From assembly GCF_020595055.1 (NCBI RefSeq), contig NZ_JAJDOO010000005.1:62001-126000 (forward strand): a DNA stretch of 64,000 bases, written 5' to 3'. A model generated the notes under the pieces. The model worked only from the letters and a program-made list of their open reading frames with translations, had not been told where the DNA came from and made no database searches. The position numbers were made by a program, and so were the translations under genes. The DNA comes from Desulfosporosinus shakirovi (lineage in GTDB: Bacteria; Bacillota; Desulfitobacteriia; Desulfitobacteriales; Desulfitobacteriaceae). Shown one piece after another: positions 1-8,064 of the stretch. Position 1 is the first letter of the stretch. Every line of letters starts with the position of its first letter.

Positions 1-248
1 ATTCCACGCATGATATCATAACCCGTGACTGCCAGTTCGATAGCGCGGCCATGTTTAAATTTTTTACTCAGTGTTGCATAGCTTATGCCACGGGCAATGA
101 CAATATTATTTTCGAAGTCAGACTCAATCAAGTGCTGAATATCTACCTTCTCAACCAATTCAAAGGTAACATCCTTATTTGCTTTAGTTTTTACAATTCG
201 ATCAACTGTTCCATGATTTTCAGGGACAGCATAAATGATATTAATCAT
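1..248 (-). CDS. PrpR-type sigma-54 activator, N-terminal fragment (cut by window edge)
   Basis: The minus strand opens with ATG at 248 behind a GGAGGAA ribosome binding site and reads 82 codons to the window edge without a stop. The fragment begins MINIIYAVPENHG and includes IVIARGISYATLSK followed by AIELAVTGYDIMRG. This pattern of a returning ARG motif and a VTGYDI(L/M)R motif is typical of the PrpR_N sensor domain that precedes the AAA+ module in PrpR-family enhancer-binding proteins. The full gene, with its AAA+ and HTH domains, would lie to the left. It sits just downstream of the left catabolic operon, so it is the natural candidate activator for the sigma-54 promoter near 9,150. Domain assignment is by motif only; the catalytic part is not visible. 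Confidence 0.72.
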   Translation of the reverse strand, partial: MINIIYAVPENHGTVDRIVKTKANKDVTFELVEKVDIQHLIESDFENNIVIARGISYATLSKKFKHGRAIELAVTGYDIMRG

Positions 249-330
249 ACAAGTTCCTCCATTGGCAATATTCTTAATTACATTATAGCAAAGAAGGAAA
301 CTCTAACCCATATTCTATACGAGCTTTTCG

Positions 331-503
331 GCGAACTCGCTTTAGCTTAAAGCAGAACATCGTAGCTTCGGTGACGAAAGTCCCCAATACGATAGTCTCC
401 AATGGAGACTATCGCCGAAGCACACAGCCCGTAACGAATACTATTGTGCTGAGGATAGACTGGGTCTTCTTAGAATTTGATTAATCATAAAAATAAGACC
501 CCG
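331..503 (+). repeat. Structured repeat, copy 1 (possible IS200/IS605-type end or PATE)
   Basis: This intergenic stretch has a small hairpin at 339-353 (GCTTTA/TAAAGC), an outer stem GCTTCGG/CCGAAGC (365-371 with 415-421) and an inner perfect 10-bp stem GATAGTCTCC/GGAGACTATC (391-400 with 404-413). It shares the order GAACTCG, hairpin, GAACATCG, CTTCGGTGACG, AAGTC, and a final TTGATTAATCA block with the segment at 26,500-26,636, but the stems differ in sequence while the pairing is kept. No ORF lies inside. The rest of the 249-587 gap shows no gene. A remnant of an IS200/IS605-type end or a palindrome-associated element is my best guess. Confidence 0.5.
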
Positions 504-587
504 AATCACTATTCCAGTAGTTCGAGGTTGATAATCTATTATGTTCATTAATGGACTGCAGTCTTCTGCAGTCTGCTATGGAAAAAA

Positions 588-1481
588 TTACGCCGAAACA
601 AGGTTTTTAGCCTTTTCCAAAATAACAGCCAATTCTTTTCTTTCTTGTTCTCCTAAAGACAGCAATGGCCTGCGAAGTTCTCCGCCATAGAGTCCCTGCA
701 TTTCGAGTGCAGCCTTTAAACCTGCAACACCCCAACGTGTTGTTACTGCTTGATTGATATCCAGCAGTCTGAGCTGGAGTCCCTTAGCTTGATGATGCTT
801 TCCAGCCAGCACAAGTTCATGAATTTCCGCACATTCATTGGGTAATACGTTAGCTAAAGCAAGAGTTCCTCCTGCAGCTCCCAGTGCTAAGCTGGGATAA
901 AGAAAACTTGCAGACCCGGCAAAAACAGCAAACTCAGAAGAAGTAGCATTAATGATCTCTGCAATCTGCACAATATTGCCGCCAGAATCCTTAATCCCGA
1001 TAATATTGGGATGTTTGGCTAACTCAGCGACTAGTTTGGAGGAAAGATTAATTCCAGAGTTCCCTGGCATATTGTACAGAATAATGGGGATGGGACTCTC
1101 ATCAGCCACTTCAATGTAGAATTTCTTGTTCAATTCATCTGTCATAGCTCTTTTATAATAATTTGGACTTAAGACTAAGGCTGCTGCAGCTCCAGCTTGC
1201 GCAGCATATTTCGTCGATTCGATGGTTTCTTTAGTCGATTCACATCCGGTTCCAGCTATGACGGGTTTTCTACCCTTGGATAATTTACAAACAGCGCTGA
1301 TTGACTTTCTTTTTTCCTCAGGACTCAAGACTATAAATTCTCCGTTAGAACCCAAAACTACAATTCCAGACAATTTAGACTCCAGCCAAAACGTCATATT
1401 ATCTGCTAATTTACCTAAAGCTAGTTCATCATTTTGAAAGACCGACGGGATAGGAGCATATATTCCCTGCAGATTAAACAA
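588..1481 (-). CDS. DapA-superfamily aldolase, 4-hydroxy-2-oxoglutarate aldolase (HOGA)-like
   Basis: A 297-aa class I pyruvate aldolase/lyase of the dihydrodipicolinate synthase superfamily. The Schiff-base lysine is in GIKDSGG and the conserved tyrosine in LYNMPG; GSNGEF is the carboxylate-binding region. The stretch from HPNIIGIKDSGG through AGSASFLYPSLALGA to LALANVLPNEC resembles human HOGA1 more than biosynthetic DapA, so cleavage of a 4-hydroxy-2-oxo acid to pyruvate plus an aldehyde such as glyoxylate is likely. Translation probably starts at TTG 1,481 behind a G-rich ribosome binding site. It is the last gene of the left operon, after TctA. A close paralog lies at 24,413-25,312. Exact substrate unknown. 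Confidence 0.82.
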   Translation of the reverse strand: MFNLQGIYAPIPSVFQNDELALGKLADNMTFWLESKLSGIVVLGSNGEFIVLSPEEKRKSISAVCKLSKGRKPVIAGTGCESTKETIESTKYAAQAGAAAALVLSPNYYKRAMTDELNKKFYIEVADESPIPIILYNMPGNSGINLSSKLVAELAKHPNIIGIKDSGGNIVQIAEIINATSSEFAVFAGSASFLYPSLALGAAGGTLALANVLPNECAEIHELVLAGKHHQAKGLQLRLLDINQAVTTRWGVAGLKAALEMQGLYGGELRRPLLSLGEQERKELAVILEKAKNLVSA

Positions 1482-1517
1482 AACTAACCCCCCCTAATAA
1501 ATATAGTAATTTTACAG

Positions 1518-3023
1518 TTACGCCATTCTACTCTTCTGGTAGGACTGAATTGCCTTCTTAATTAACGGATAAAAAATTGCTAAAATAGAAATACCTAAAA
1601 TGCTTCCGGAGACTGGTCTCGTGAAAAAGATCATGGGATTTCCGCCGGAGATAATCATAGACTGTCTGAGGGAAGTTTCCAGGAGAATCCCAAGGACTAA
1701 GGCTAAGACCATCGGTGCCGCAGGATAGTCCATCTTCTTCATGAAAAAACCTAAGGCTCCAAACCCTATGGTTAAACCGACATCAAACATGCTGTTATTC
1801 AAGCTGTAAGACCCAATCAAAATAAAGCTCATCACAGTTGCATTTAAAATCGGTCTCGGAACATTGAGAATCTTGATAAACAAGGGGACAGCAAGAATCG
1901 CTAATATTAACAGAAAGATGTTCCCAATATACATACTGCCAATAAGACCCCAGACAAAGTCCGGATTATGTTCAAAAAGCATAGGACCGGGTCTTAAGCC
2001 GAACATCATCAATGCCCCAAGCATAATGGCCGTGCTTCCTGAGCCAGGAACACCCAATGTCAGCATCGGTACCAGCGCGCCAATGGAAGCAGCATTATTC
2101 GATGCTTCAGGTGCAGCCACCCCTTCGATCACACCTTTTCCGAACTCTTCGCCGCGTTTTGAAGTCTTCTTAGCTACCCCATATGAGATAAAGGAAGAAA
2201 TCGTAGCACCGGCACCGGGAAGCATCCCAATAAAAAAGCCAATGCCTGTGCTTCTGAAAATATGGGCCAAAGAATATTTCCAGTCTTCTTTAGAAGGGAG
2301 GAGTTTACGCCAGGTAACATCCTTCTTCTCAATCTTAATGGCACACTCATCTGTTTTACAGGTAAGAATCTCCGCAATACCGAAAAGACCCATCGCCACA
2401 GGAATAAAGTCCAACCCTTCATATAAATGCACGGAGCCAAAAGTAAAGCGGGGAATACCTTGCATCAAATCCAGACCCACTGTCGCAAAGAACAGGCCTA
2501 CCAAGGCGGATATAAATCCTTTGGAAGGATACTTGCCTGTCATACCTGCTATAGTTGTAAGACCTAAGATCATCAGGGCAAAGTATTCGGGCGGACCAAA
2601 CCTAATGGCAAAGATGGCTAGTGCTGGGGCTAAGAACATAAAGGCTATAACAGAGATTGTTCCACCTATAATGGAAGCAAAGGCAGCCATACCTAAAGCC
2701 TGAGCAGCTCTTCCTTTTTTCGCTAGGGGGTAACCATCAAGAGTTGTCATGACTGCTGCAGAATCACCAGGTGTGTTAATGAGAATTGAGGTAATAGATC
2801 CCCCATACATTGCTCCATAGTAGATTCCAGTCAGCATAATAATTCCTGAGATTGGATTAGCTCCAAAGGTTAAGGGGAGAAGTACGGCGATTCCTGCCGC
2901 AGGCCCCAAGCCGGGAAGCGCTCCCACAAGTGTGCCGAAAAGAACTCCAACCAGACAATATAATAAATTCATAGGATCATTGGCTACGGACAGACCATAG
3001 AGTAGATTTTGTAGTGTTTCCAT
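1518..3023 (-). CDS. tctA: Tripartite tricarboxylate transporter, large permease TctA
   Basis: A 501-aa polytopic membrane protein of normal TctA length. The two TctA signature regions are visible: GALPGLGPAAGIAVLLPLTF near the N terminus and GMLPGAGATISSF followed by EGVAAPEASNNA and LGVPGSGSTAIMLGAL in the middle. Known TctA proteins form the transport channel with TctB and take substrate from the periplasmic or surface-anchored binding protein TctC, driven by an ion gradient. The start ATG at 3,023 has an AAGGAGG site and lies 12 bases after tctB. It belongs to the operon carrying TctC (5,099) and the aldolase at 588. Substrate is unknown; a hydroxylated carboxylate is inferred from the neighbours. 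Confidence 0.93.
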   Translation of the reverse strand: METLQNLLYGLSVANDPMNLLYCLVGVLFGTLVGALPGLGPAAGIAVLLPLTFGANPISGIIMLTGIYYGAMYGGSITSILINTPGDSAAVMTTLDGYPLAKKGRAAQALGMAAFASIIGGTISVIAFMFLAPALAIFAIRFGPPEYFALMILGLTTIAGMTGKYPSKGFISALVGLFFATVGLDLMQGIPRFTFGSVHLYEGLDFIPVAMGLFGIAEILTCKTDECAIKIEKKDVTWRKLLPSKEDWKYSLAHIFRSTGIGFFIGMLPGAGATISSFISYGVAKKTSKRGEEFGKGVIEGVAAPEASNNAASIGALVPMLTLGVPGSGSTAIMLGALMMFGLRPGPMLFEHNPDFVWGLIGSMYIGNIFLLILAILAVPLFIKILNVPRPILNATVMSFILIGSYSLNNSMFDVGLTIGFGALGFFMKKMDYPAAPMVLALVLGILLETSLRQSMIISGGNPMIFFTRPVSGSILGISILAIFYPLIKKAIQSYQKSRMA

Positions 3024-3035
3024 CTTGCCGCCTCC

Positions 3036-3488
3036 TTAAAATCCAAATATACCTTTAGGCAATGGAACGCTGAGAATCTTAACGAAAATTCCGAACAATA
3101 AAACCGGAGTAAAAACTGTTAATCCGATCACTGTCTTCCAACTCTGCGTTCCCATAAGTTTTGCAATGACGCCTACCATTAAACCTAAGGCTACAAGAAG
3201 TCCTGTAACCGGAGTTACAATCACTACCAAAGTGGCACTCCCGATGACGATGAGGAAGTTCTTAAAATCACCGGACTGAAAGGGATTAGCCAGTTTGCTC
3301 GCAAATTTCGTAAATGTTTTCACAGCTGGGATGAGTGCAACCAGCGCTATGCTGATCCCTAACCAAAAAGGCAAAAAACCAGGTCCTGGAGTTCCATCAA
3401 CCATATAGTCAAATTTGGATGATTGAAATGATAAGAAAAGCCCAGCTGCAATAATTAAAATACTAACAATACGATTGGCAATACGCAT
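3036..3488 (-). CDS. tctB: Tripartite tricarboxylate transporter, small permease TctB
   Basis: A roughly 150-aa protein with about four hydrophobic segments, the size and layout of TctB. The PGPGFLPFWLGI stretch near residue 35 is typical of the family. I place the start at ATG 3,488 (MRIANRIVSILII), because the AGGAGG site lies about 11 bases upstream of it and directly abuts the alternative TTG at 3,500. It is followed 12 bases later by tctA, the usual gene order. Its role is the small membrane partner of TctA. Confidence is high from context, although TctB sequences are poorly conserved. Confidence 0.88.
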   Translation of the reverse strand: MRIANRIVSILIIAAGLFLSFQSSKFDYMVDGTPGPGFLPFWLGISIALVALIPAVKTFTKFASKLANPFQSGDFKNFLIVIGSATLVVIVTPVTGLLVALGLMVGVIAKLMGTQSWKTVIGLTVFTPVLLFGIFVKILSVPLPKGIFGF

Positions 3489-3517
3489 TTGACCTAACAA
3501 CCTCCTTACTTATCCAA

Positions 3518-4147
3518 CTATTTGTTAGGAACACATTTTTCAAATAATTTTTCTGCCCGTTCGGTATTATATATACCGCATATACAAAGGGGACTGATTA
3601 TCACGGTTGCTTGCTGTGCAGATATTTTACCTTGTTTAACTTTATCCATTGTTTCTTCAATTAAAGTTCTCGAAACTAAGCCATGTCCGCACATGGTCAT
3701 CAATTCCAGAACCTCTTCAGCAGGCAACTTATCTTTCCTGCCCCAAACATCCAACGATAAGTTTATGGAGTGTGGTTTAATTCCGAATTCTTTACACATC
3801 CCCAAAGTATCTTCGATGGGACCGGAAAGAGTCACTGACATTCCTGTGTCTAATTCCTGCATCTTTTTAATGGCTGCAAATGCTTTTTCTTTGCTGGAAA
3901 AGTTACACCGTATACGTGGAACTTTCGTGAATCTTGAGCGGATTTGCTCCAGAGTTACGCCTGAAAGAGTGGTACCTGTTTCATTTGAGCCGATATTAGT
4001 TGGACCTATCTCCCATACCGCATCTAGAATTTTACTCATCCCCTCCCTTGATCCGATATGGTTGATACCGGATGCAGCAGTGACCAGCAAGGTAAAATCA
4101 TTTTTTAGGTATTCATCGTTTCCTCTCCGATGTAATGAATGCGTCAT
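3518..4147 (-). CDS. Unrecognised 209-aa protein paired with a ferredoxin-headed protein
   Basis: I do not recognise this family. It is a soluble-looking protein with no signal peptide or membrane segment. Visible features are VTAASGINHIGSREG (residues 22-36), a TNIGSNETGTT stretch (50-60), a motif MCGHGLVSR (152-160) and a C-terminal SPLCICGIYN (185-194) with a CxC pair; other cysteines are at about 81, 118 and 205. These clustered cysteines could bind metal or an Fe-S cluster. The start ATG at 4,147 has a GGGGGTG site that overlaps the end of the preceding gene, only 4 bases away, so the two are probably translationally coupled. The pair is inserted between TctC and TctB inside a transporter operon, implying a step in handling the imported substrate. 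Function unknown. Confidence 0.7.
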   Translation of the reverse strand: MTHSLHRRGNDEYLKNDFTLLVTAASGINHIGSREGMSKILDAVWEIGPTNIGSNETGTTLSGVTLEQIRSRFTKVPRIRCNFSSKEKAFAAIKKMQELDTGMSVTLSGPIEDTLGMCKEFGIKPHSINLSLDVWGRKDKLPAEEVLELMTMCGHGLVSRTLIEETMDKVKQGKISAQQATVIISPLCICGIYNTERAEKLFEKCVPNK

Positions 4148-4151
4148 ATAA

Positions 4152-4976
4152 TTACACCCCCTGAGCCTCTCTAGTTATCACTAAAGGCCTGCCCATTCCC
4201 AAATTTATTTTTGCGTTCGCCCTGTGGGCCATTCCTATCTTTTGAAGTCTAGGAAGAACAGGAATTGTTCCATCTTCATCAAAACAACATATGAGATCAA
4301 GAGAAAACACCGTGTCTAAATCCTTGGCAACTTCTTTAGCTGCTTCCAAGATTTTTTCCATATTTTCAATTTTAGTGCGACACTCAACAATCGCCGAAAT
4401 CACTCTCTCTTGTTTGTACTCTTCTTTAAAAGTCCCTTTTGTGCGATCCTCCATCAGATGGGTGAGCGGGTTGCCTTCTTCATATTCAACCCCAAGTTTC
4501 GCCAAGGCCATCGTGACTTTTTCAACCTCAATGAAATCAGTGCCGAGACATGGTCTGCCCATTTCAATCGCAATACCAATTTCGCCGCGACAAATCCTGC
4601 CGGTAACATCATTCGTTTTGACTTCTTCAGTTCCACGGCCAGGCACACCTGTGAGGTGGTGTGAGGTGGCAGGGTTACTGAAAAACCGTCGAACTTCTCT
4701 GGGGGTTCCCTCTATCTGTTCTAATGGCTCATAGATCGCGTTATTAGGGCATTTATGAACTCTTTTATAAGATCCTTTTAGGATCACTGAATCTGATGAT
4801 GCTTTATAAACAGCCTTATCTGCGCATTTTGCAAACCTTTGACGGATACAGTTACCACATTCTACACAGAGGACTTGATCAATAACCGCAACTTCATTAA
4901 CCATACTTATTGCATTATAGGGGCAACAGGGCAAGCAACTGCCGCAACCGCTACATTTTTCCTTATCAATCAACAT
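4152..4976 (-). CDS. Ferredoxin-domain protein with an uncharacterised C-terminal domain
   Basis: A 274-aa protein. Residues 1-82 form a two-cluster ferredoxin-like head: C8, C11, C14 and C18 followed by P give one standard [4Fe-4S] motif; C37, C40, C43 and a distant C76-P form a second motif with an insertion carrying C51. The remaining ~190 residues match nothing I can name; they contain GVPGRGTEEVKTNDVTGR (about 110-127), a GEIGIAIEMGRPCLG stretch and a C-terminal GMGRPLV motif. The pattern suggests a cytoplasmic redox or Fe-S dependent enzyme subunit rather than a simple electron carrier. It sits between TctC and the 209-aa protein with a 4-base gap to the latter. Function unknown; a two-subunit enzyme acting on the imported acid is an inference. 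Confidence 0.75.
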   Translation of the reverse strand: MLIDKEKCSGCGSCLPCCPYNAISMVNEVAVIDQVLCVECGNCIRQRFAKCADKAVYKASSDSVILKGSYKRVHKCPNNAIYEPLEQIEGTPREVRRFFSNPATSHHLTGVPGRGTEEVKTNDVTGRICRGEIGIAIEMGRPCLGTDFIEVEKVTMALAKLGVEYEEGNPLTHLMEDRTKGTFKEEYKQERVISAIVECRTKIENMEKILEAAKEVAKDLDTVFSLDLICCFDEDGTIPVLPRLQKIGMAHRANAKINLGMGRPLVITREAQGV

Positions 4977-5055
4977 CTCTTACTTCCCCCTAGATCAAGT
5001 TTAGACATTCTCATACTATCCTCTGTACGCCGGAATATAAGGTGAATAATAGAGG

Positions 5056-5085
5056 AGAGGAGTCGCCACGAGAATCGGCTCCTCT
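5056..5085 (-). terminator. Hairpin after TctC, probable partial terminator within the operon
   Basis: A 10-bp stem AGAGGAGTCG / CGGCTCCTCT (one G-T pair) lies just after the TctC stop and before the ferredoxin-domain gene. On the minus strand it is followed by a short pyrimidine tract. A hairpin after the abundant binding protein is a common way to lower permease expression. The right-hand TctC gene has a similar hairpin at 17,632-17,658. Confidence 0.55.
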
Positions 5086-5098
5086 TCTAAATACAGAA

Positions 5099-6094
5099 CT
5101 ATTTTCCCACCACGCTAAGGTATTTCTCAAACATCGTACTCATAGTTTCACTCTCTTTGGTGAATTCTTCGGACATCATAATTGTTTCTTCCATGAAGTT
5201 GTCAGCAACGAATTTCTTCCATTCCGGGGTTGCTGCAGCTTTCGCAAACATATCTTCTAAATACTTAACATTATCAGCAGAAAGACCCGAAGGTGCCACA
5301 ATTCCTCGAGTTTGCGCCATTACAATGTCATAACCCAATTCTTTCAAAGTCGGAATATCTTTCAGTTCACCGCTTACGCGTTTTTCTGTAGTAACCGCCA
5401 AAGGTCTTAATTTTCCTGCTTCAATTTGAGCAGCAGCTTCACTGGGTCCTAAGAAGCCGAAAGTGGTATGTTGTCCCATGATCGCGGTCATCACTTCTCC
5501 ACCGCCGCCGAAGGGTACATACTTCATCTTGGTATCACTTTTTTCTTGGAGCGAATAGAATGTGATGGCATCGACGGAAAGGCCGCTTGAACCTGCAGCA
5601 CTAATCTTTTCAGGGTTAGCTTTTGCATCTGCCAGTAACTCTGCCAAGGTTTGATACTTGGAATCTGCACTCACCAGCAATAGATTGGGATCAACGCATA
5701 AGGCTATAATATGAGTAAAATCTTTATAAGATACAGGCGATTGTCCAGACAAAGGGCCAGTATAGAAACTAGAGCTAACCGTACTCAACTCATAGGGATC
5801 TCCCTTATGATCATTGGCTACATATGACCAACCAATAGATCCTGAACCGCCTGGTTTGTTCACGACAACTATGGGCTTTGGAGAAAGTTTGTTATCCGCA
5901 ATAACTTTTGTCAGGGTCCGGATAAAAACATCACTGCCGCCCCCGGCACCCATAGGTACGATCATTTCAAAAGGTTTTTCGGGATAATTTGCTTGAGCTT
6001 GAGGTGCGTCAGCTTTACCGCTGCAACCAACTACGGTGGTGAGTGCGAATAGACAAGCCATTACCATTGCCATCCAACGAGTATTTCTTTTCAT
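5099..6094 (-). CDS. tctC: Tripartite tricarboxylate transporter substrate-binding lipoprotein TctC
   Basis: A 331-aa binding protein of the Bug/TctC family. It has a basic N terminus, a hydrophobic segment and a lipobox TVVGC near residue 24, so it should be a lipid-anchored extracellular protein in a Gram-positive. The family marks are visible: YPEKPFEMIVPMGAGGGSD at the mature N terminus, GGSGSIGWSYVA, and GGGEVMTAIMGQ. These proteins capture small carboxylates and hand them to TctA/TctB. It precedes the ferredoxin-headed pair and the permease genes, and is preceded by a 204-bp gap in which I see no convincing promoter. The substrate cannot be read from sequence. Confidence 0.92.
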   Translation of the reverse strand: MKRNTRWMAMVMACLFALTTVVGCSGKADAPQAQANYPEKPFEMIVPMGAGGGSDVFIRTLTKVIADNKLSPKPIVVVNKPGGSGSIGWSYVANDHKGDPYELSTVSSSFYTGPLSGQSPVSYKDFTHIIALCVDPNLLLVSADSKYQTLAELLADAKANPEKISAAGSSGLSVDAITFYSLQEKSDTKMKYVPFGGGGEVMTAIMGQHTTFGFLGPSEAAAQIEAGKLRPLAVTTEKRVSGELKDIPTLKELGYDIVMAQTRGIVAPSGLSADNVKYLEDMFAKAAATPEWKKFVADNFMEETIMMSEEFTKESETMSTMFEKYLSVVGK

Positions 6095-6298
6095 CTCTCC
6101 AACTCCTCTAGTTCTTTTTTAATTCGTCACCAGAAAATGTTTTATTCCGAAATAACTCTTCCTTCCTTATAGGACTTATTTTAAAATAGTGGTTAGCACT
6201 CCCCCTTTTCTTTGATTACCAATAATTCAAAATTGGTCAATTATCCACAATAACAAATTTGTGTTATTTGACGTTGAAATTATAGAGCTTAACCTAAC

Positions 6299-7111
6299 CT
6301 AACCTTCTTTTATAAGCCAATTCACGTAATCAAATGATGCCTTTGCAGCACTGTAACAATCGGGTAACTGGTCAATCTCCATGGAGATATAACGATTATA
6401 CCCTAAAGCTTTAAGGACCCTTACAGCATCGACGAAATCAATTTTACTTGTTCCCGGCACTCCCCGATTGTTATCTGCAAAATGCATATGAAAATTATAA
6501 TCTTTAGCCTCAATAAAACTTGCCGCCTGGGACTTGTCCTCAATATTCATATGAAAAACATCCATCATGATAAACAGATTAGAGAGTTGCTGTTGCTTAA
6601 CCCAGACTAAGGCTTCCTGAGTGGAGTTGAGATTGTCGATCGCAAATCGGCACTGAGGTTCCAAAGTGATCGTTACATTCTTCAATGCCGCATATTGACA
6701 TACTATTTTAAAAGCTTGGTCTCTCCATTCTTCAGCTTGAATTTGATCTCCTTGCTTGACATTCCCACGCAATTTGCCTATGTTAACCTGAGCTCCAAGC
6801 CTTGCAGCAAAGTCAACTGCTGCCTTTGTCCGTTCAACCGCCTCGTTTCTTACACCTTCGTCTGACGATGTAAAGAAAATCTTGTCCTCTGCAACGATTG
6901 GTCCCGTTCCCACAGCAGCTAACTCCAGATCATAACTCATAAGCATCCGGCAAAATTCATCTTGGTCCATCTCCCTGGGATCACGGACGAAAGCTTCTAC
7001 TCCCTGGTAGCCTATGCCCTTGAGGGAAGCAAACATTTCCTTAAGTTCTCCCCGATAGGCCAAGTACTTACCTTTTGTGTCAGGTGTGCAAATAGTGTAG
7101 GCTAGCTTCAT
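6299..7111 (-). CDS. Sugar phosphate isomerase/epimerase-like TIM barrel (hydroxypyruvate isomerase / OtnI type)
   Basis: A 270-aa protein of the AP-endonuclease-2 / xylose-isomerase-like TIM-barrel family. Likely metal ligands are the glutamate in TITLEPQ, the aspartate and histidine in MMDVFHMN, the histidine in HMHFADNNRG and the glutamate in ISMEIDQ, the usual order for this fold. Members isomerise or epimerise sugar phosphates and hydroxypyruvate-like acids using a divalent metal. It lies between the GarR-like gene and TctC in the left operon. Such isomerases occur with PdxA2 and GarR-like enzymes in tetronate and threonate pathways, which supports a role in acid-sugar breakdown, but I see no DUF1537 kinase. 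Specific reaction not assignable. Confidence 0.78.
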   Translation of the reverse strand: MKLAYTICTPDTKGKYLAYRGELKEMFASLKGIGYQGVEAFVRDPREMDQDEFCRMLMSYDLELAAVGTGPIVAEDKIFFTSSDEGVRNEAVERTKAAVDFAARLGAQVNIGKLRGNVKQGDQIQAEEWRDQAFKIVCQYAALKNVTITLEPQCRFAIDNLNSTQEALVWVKQQQLSNLFIMMDVFHMNIEDKSQAASFIEAKDYNFHMHFADNNRGVPGTSKIDFVDAVRVLKALGYNRYISMEIDQLPDCYSAAKASFDYVNWLIKEG

Positions 7112-7153
7112 ACTTTTTCTCCCTGTCTTTGTTATTTAAAGTCAAATCATCTC

Positions 7154-8038
7154 TCAACTTCTGTAGCTGACTTCAAGTAAGTCCTCAAAGACCGCGATCA
7201 TACTGCCTTTGTCTTTCTCGCCATGACCCTTCAATAAGGCCATCTGGTATGTGGTAGTCGCCGCACTCAATACCGGCATGGGAATACAAAGGTTGGCTCC
7301 AATCTCCGCAGCGCTGATTAAGTCTTTATAAGCGTTTTTCAAAGGATATCCATCGACAAAACTATCCTTCAAAATGCGGGGAATGAAAAACTCGGAGGCA
7401 TAACTTTTCCCAGTTCCACTGTTTACCACCTCACCGACATTCTCCGGATCCAACCCCATCTTTACAGACATGGGAAGAACTTCTGCCAGTGCGGCGACGT
7501 TTATATCAAACAATAGCTGGTTAATCAGTTTGGTAAGTTGACCACTTCCGGTGTCACCCATGTAAAGAATTTTAGTGCCCATACATTCTAAATAAGGTAT
7601 CATCTCAGCATAAACTTCTTTTTTCCCTCCACACATTACTGTGAGGGTACCTTCCATGGCACGGGCTTCCATGCCTGAAACAGGTGCATCAAGAAATTTA
7701 ACACCTTTCTCTTCCAGACTTTTAGCAATTTCTAAGGTTGTCGTGTACTTAATCGTACTAAAGTCAACTATGATCTGACCTTTTCTGAGATGATGGATAA
7801 TCCCATTTTCGCCCAGCAGCACTTTATGTACTACATTACTGTCAGGAAGACAAAGAAAAATAATATCGGCTGGAACGATTTCCAACAAATTCGTGCTTGT
7901 TTTAGCTCCCCTTTTTTCAAATTCAAGAAAGCTGTCTGCTCTAGTGTCAATGACCGTGAGCTCCGCACCACTCTTAAGCAGATTCAATGCTATGTGCTTA
8001 CCCATCTGTCCTAGACCAATAAAACCAATCTTCATCAT
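7154..8038 (-). CDS. 3-hydroxyisobutyrate dehydrogenase family oxidoreductase (GarR / LtnD-like)
   Basis: A 294-aa beta-hydroxyacid dehydrogenase. The N-terminal Rossmann motif is GFIGLGQMGKHIA; the substrate-binding loop is LDAPVSGMEARAMEGTL; the catalytic lysine lies in GSGQLTKLINQLL. The family includes tartronate semialdehyde reductase (GarR/GlxR) and L-threonate dehydrogenase (LtnD), all NAD(P)-dependent enzymes acting on 3-hydroxy acids. It lies 26 bases after the PdxA2-like gene and before the isomerase, matching gene sets for C4 acid-sugar breakdown. The start ATG at 8,038 follows a GGAGTGAT site. Choice between semialdehyde reduction and hydroxyacid oxidation cannot be made from sequence alone. 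Confidence 0.86.
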   Translation of the reverse strand: MMKIGFIGLGQMGKHIALNLLKSGAELTVIDTRADSFLEFEKRGAKTSTNLLEIVPADIIFLCLPDSNVVHKVLLGENGIIHHLRKGQIIVDFSTIKYTTTLEIAKSLEEKGVKFLDAPVSGMEARAMEGTLTVMCGGKKEVYAEMIPYLECMGTKILYMGDTGSGQLTKLINQLLFDINVAALAEVLPMSVKMGLDPENVGEVVNSGTGKSYASEFFIPRILKDSFVDGYPLKNAYKDLISAAEIGANLCIPMPVLSAATTTYQMALLKGHGEKDKGSMIAVFEDLLEVSYRS

Positions 8039-8064
8039 ATATCACTCCTCAAAGAACGATTAAT

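Noticed and set aside
51-350. 99-aa plus-strand ORF
   Set aside because: It is antisense to the PrpR-type fragment, which has a ribosome binding site and clear domain motifs.
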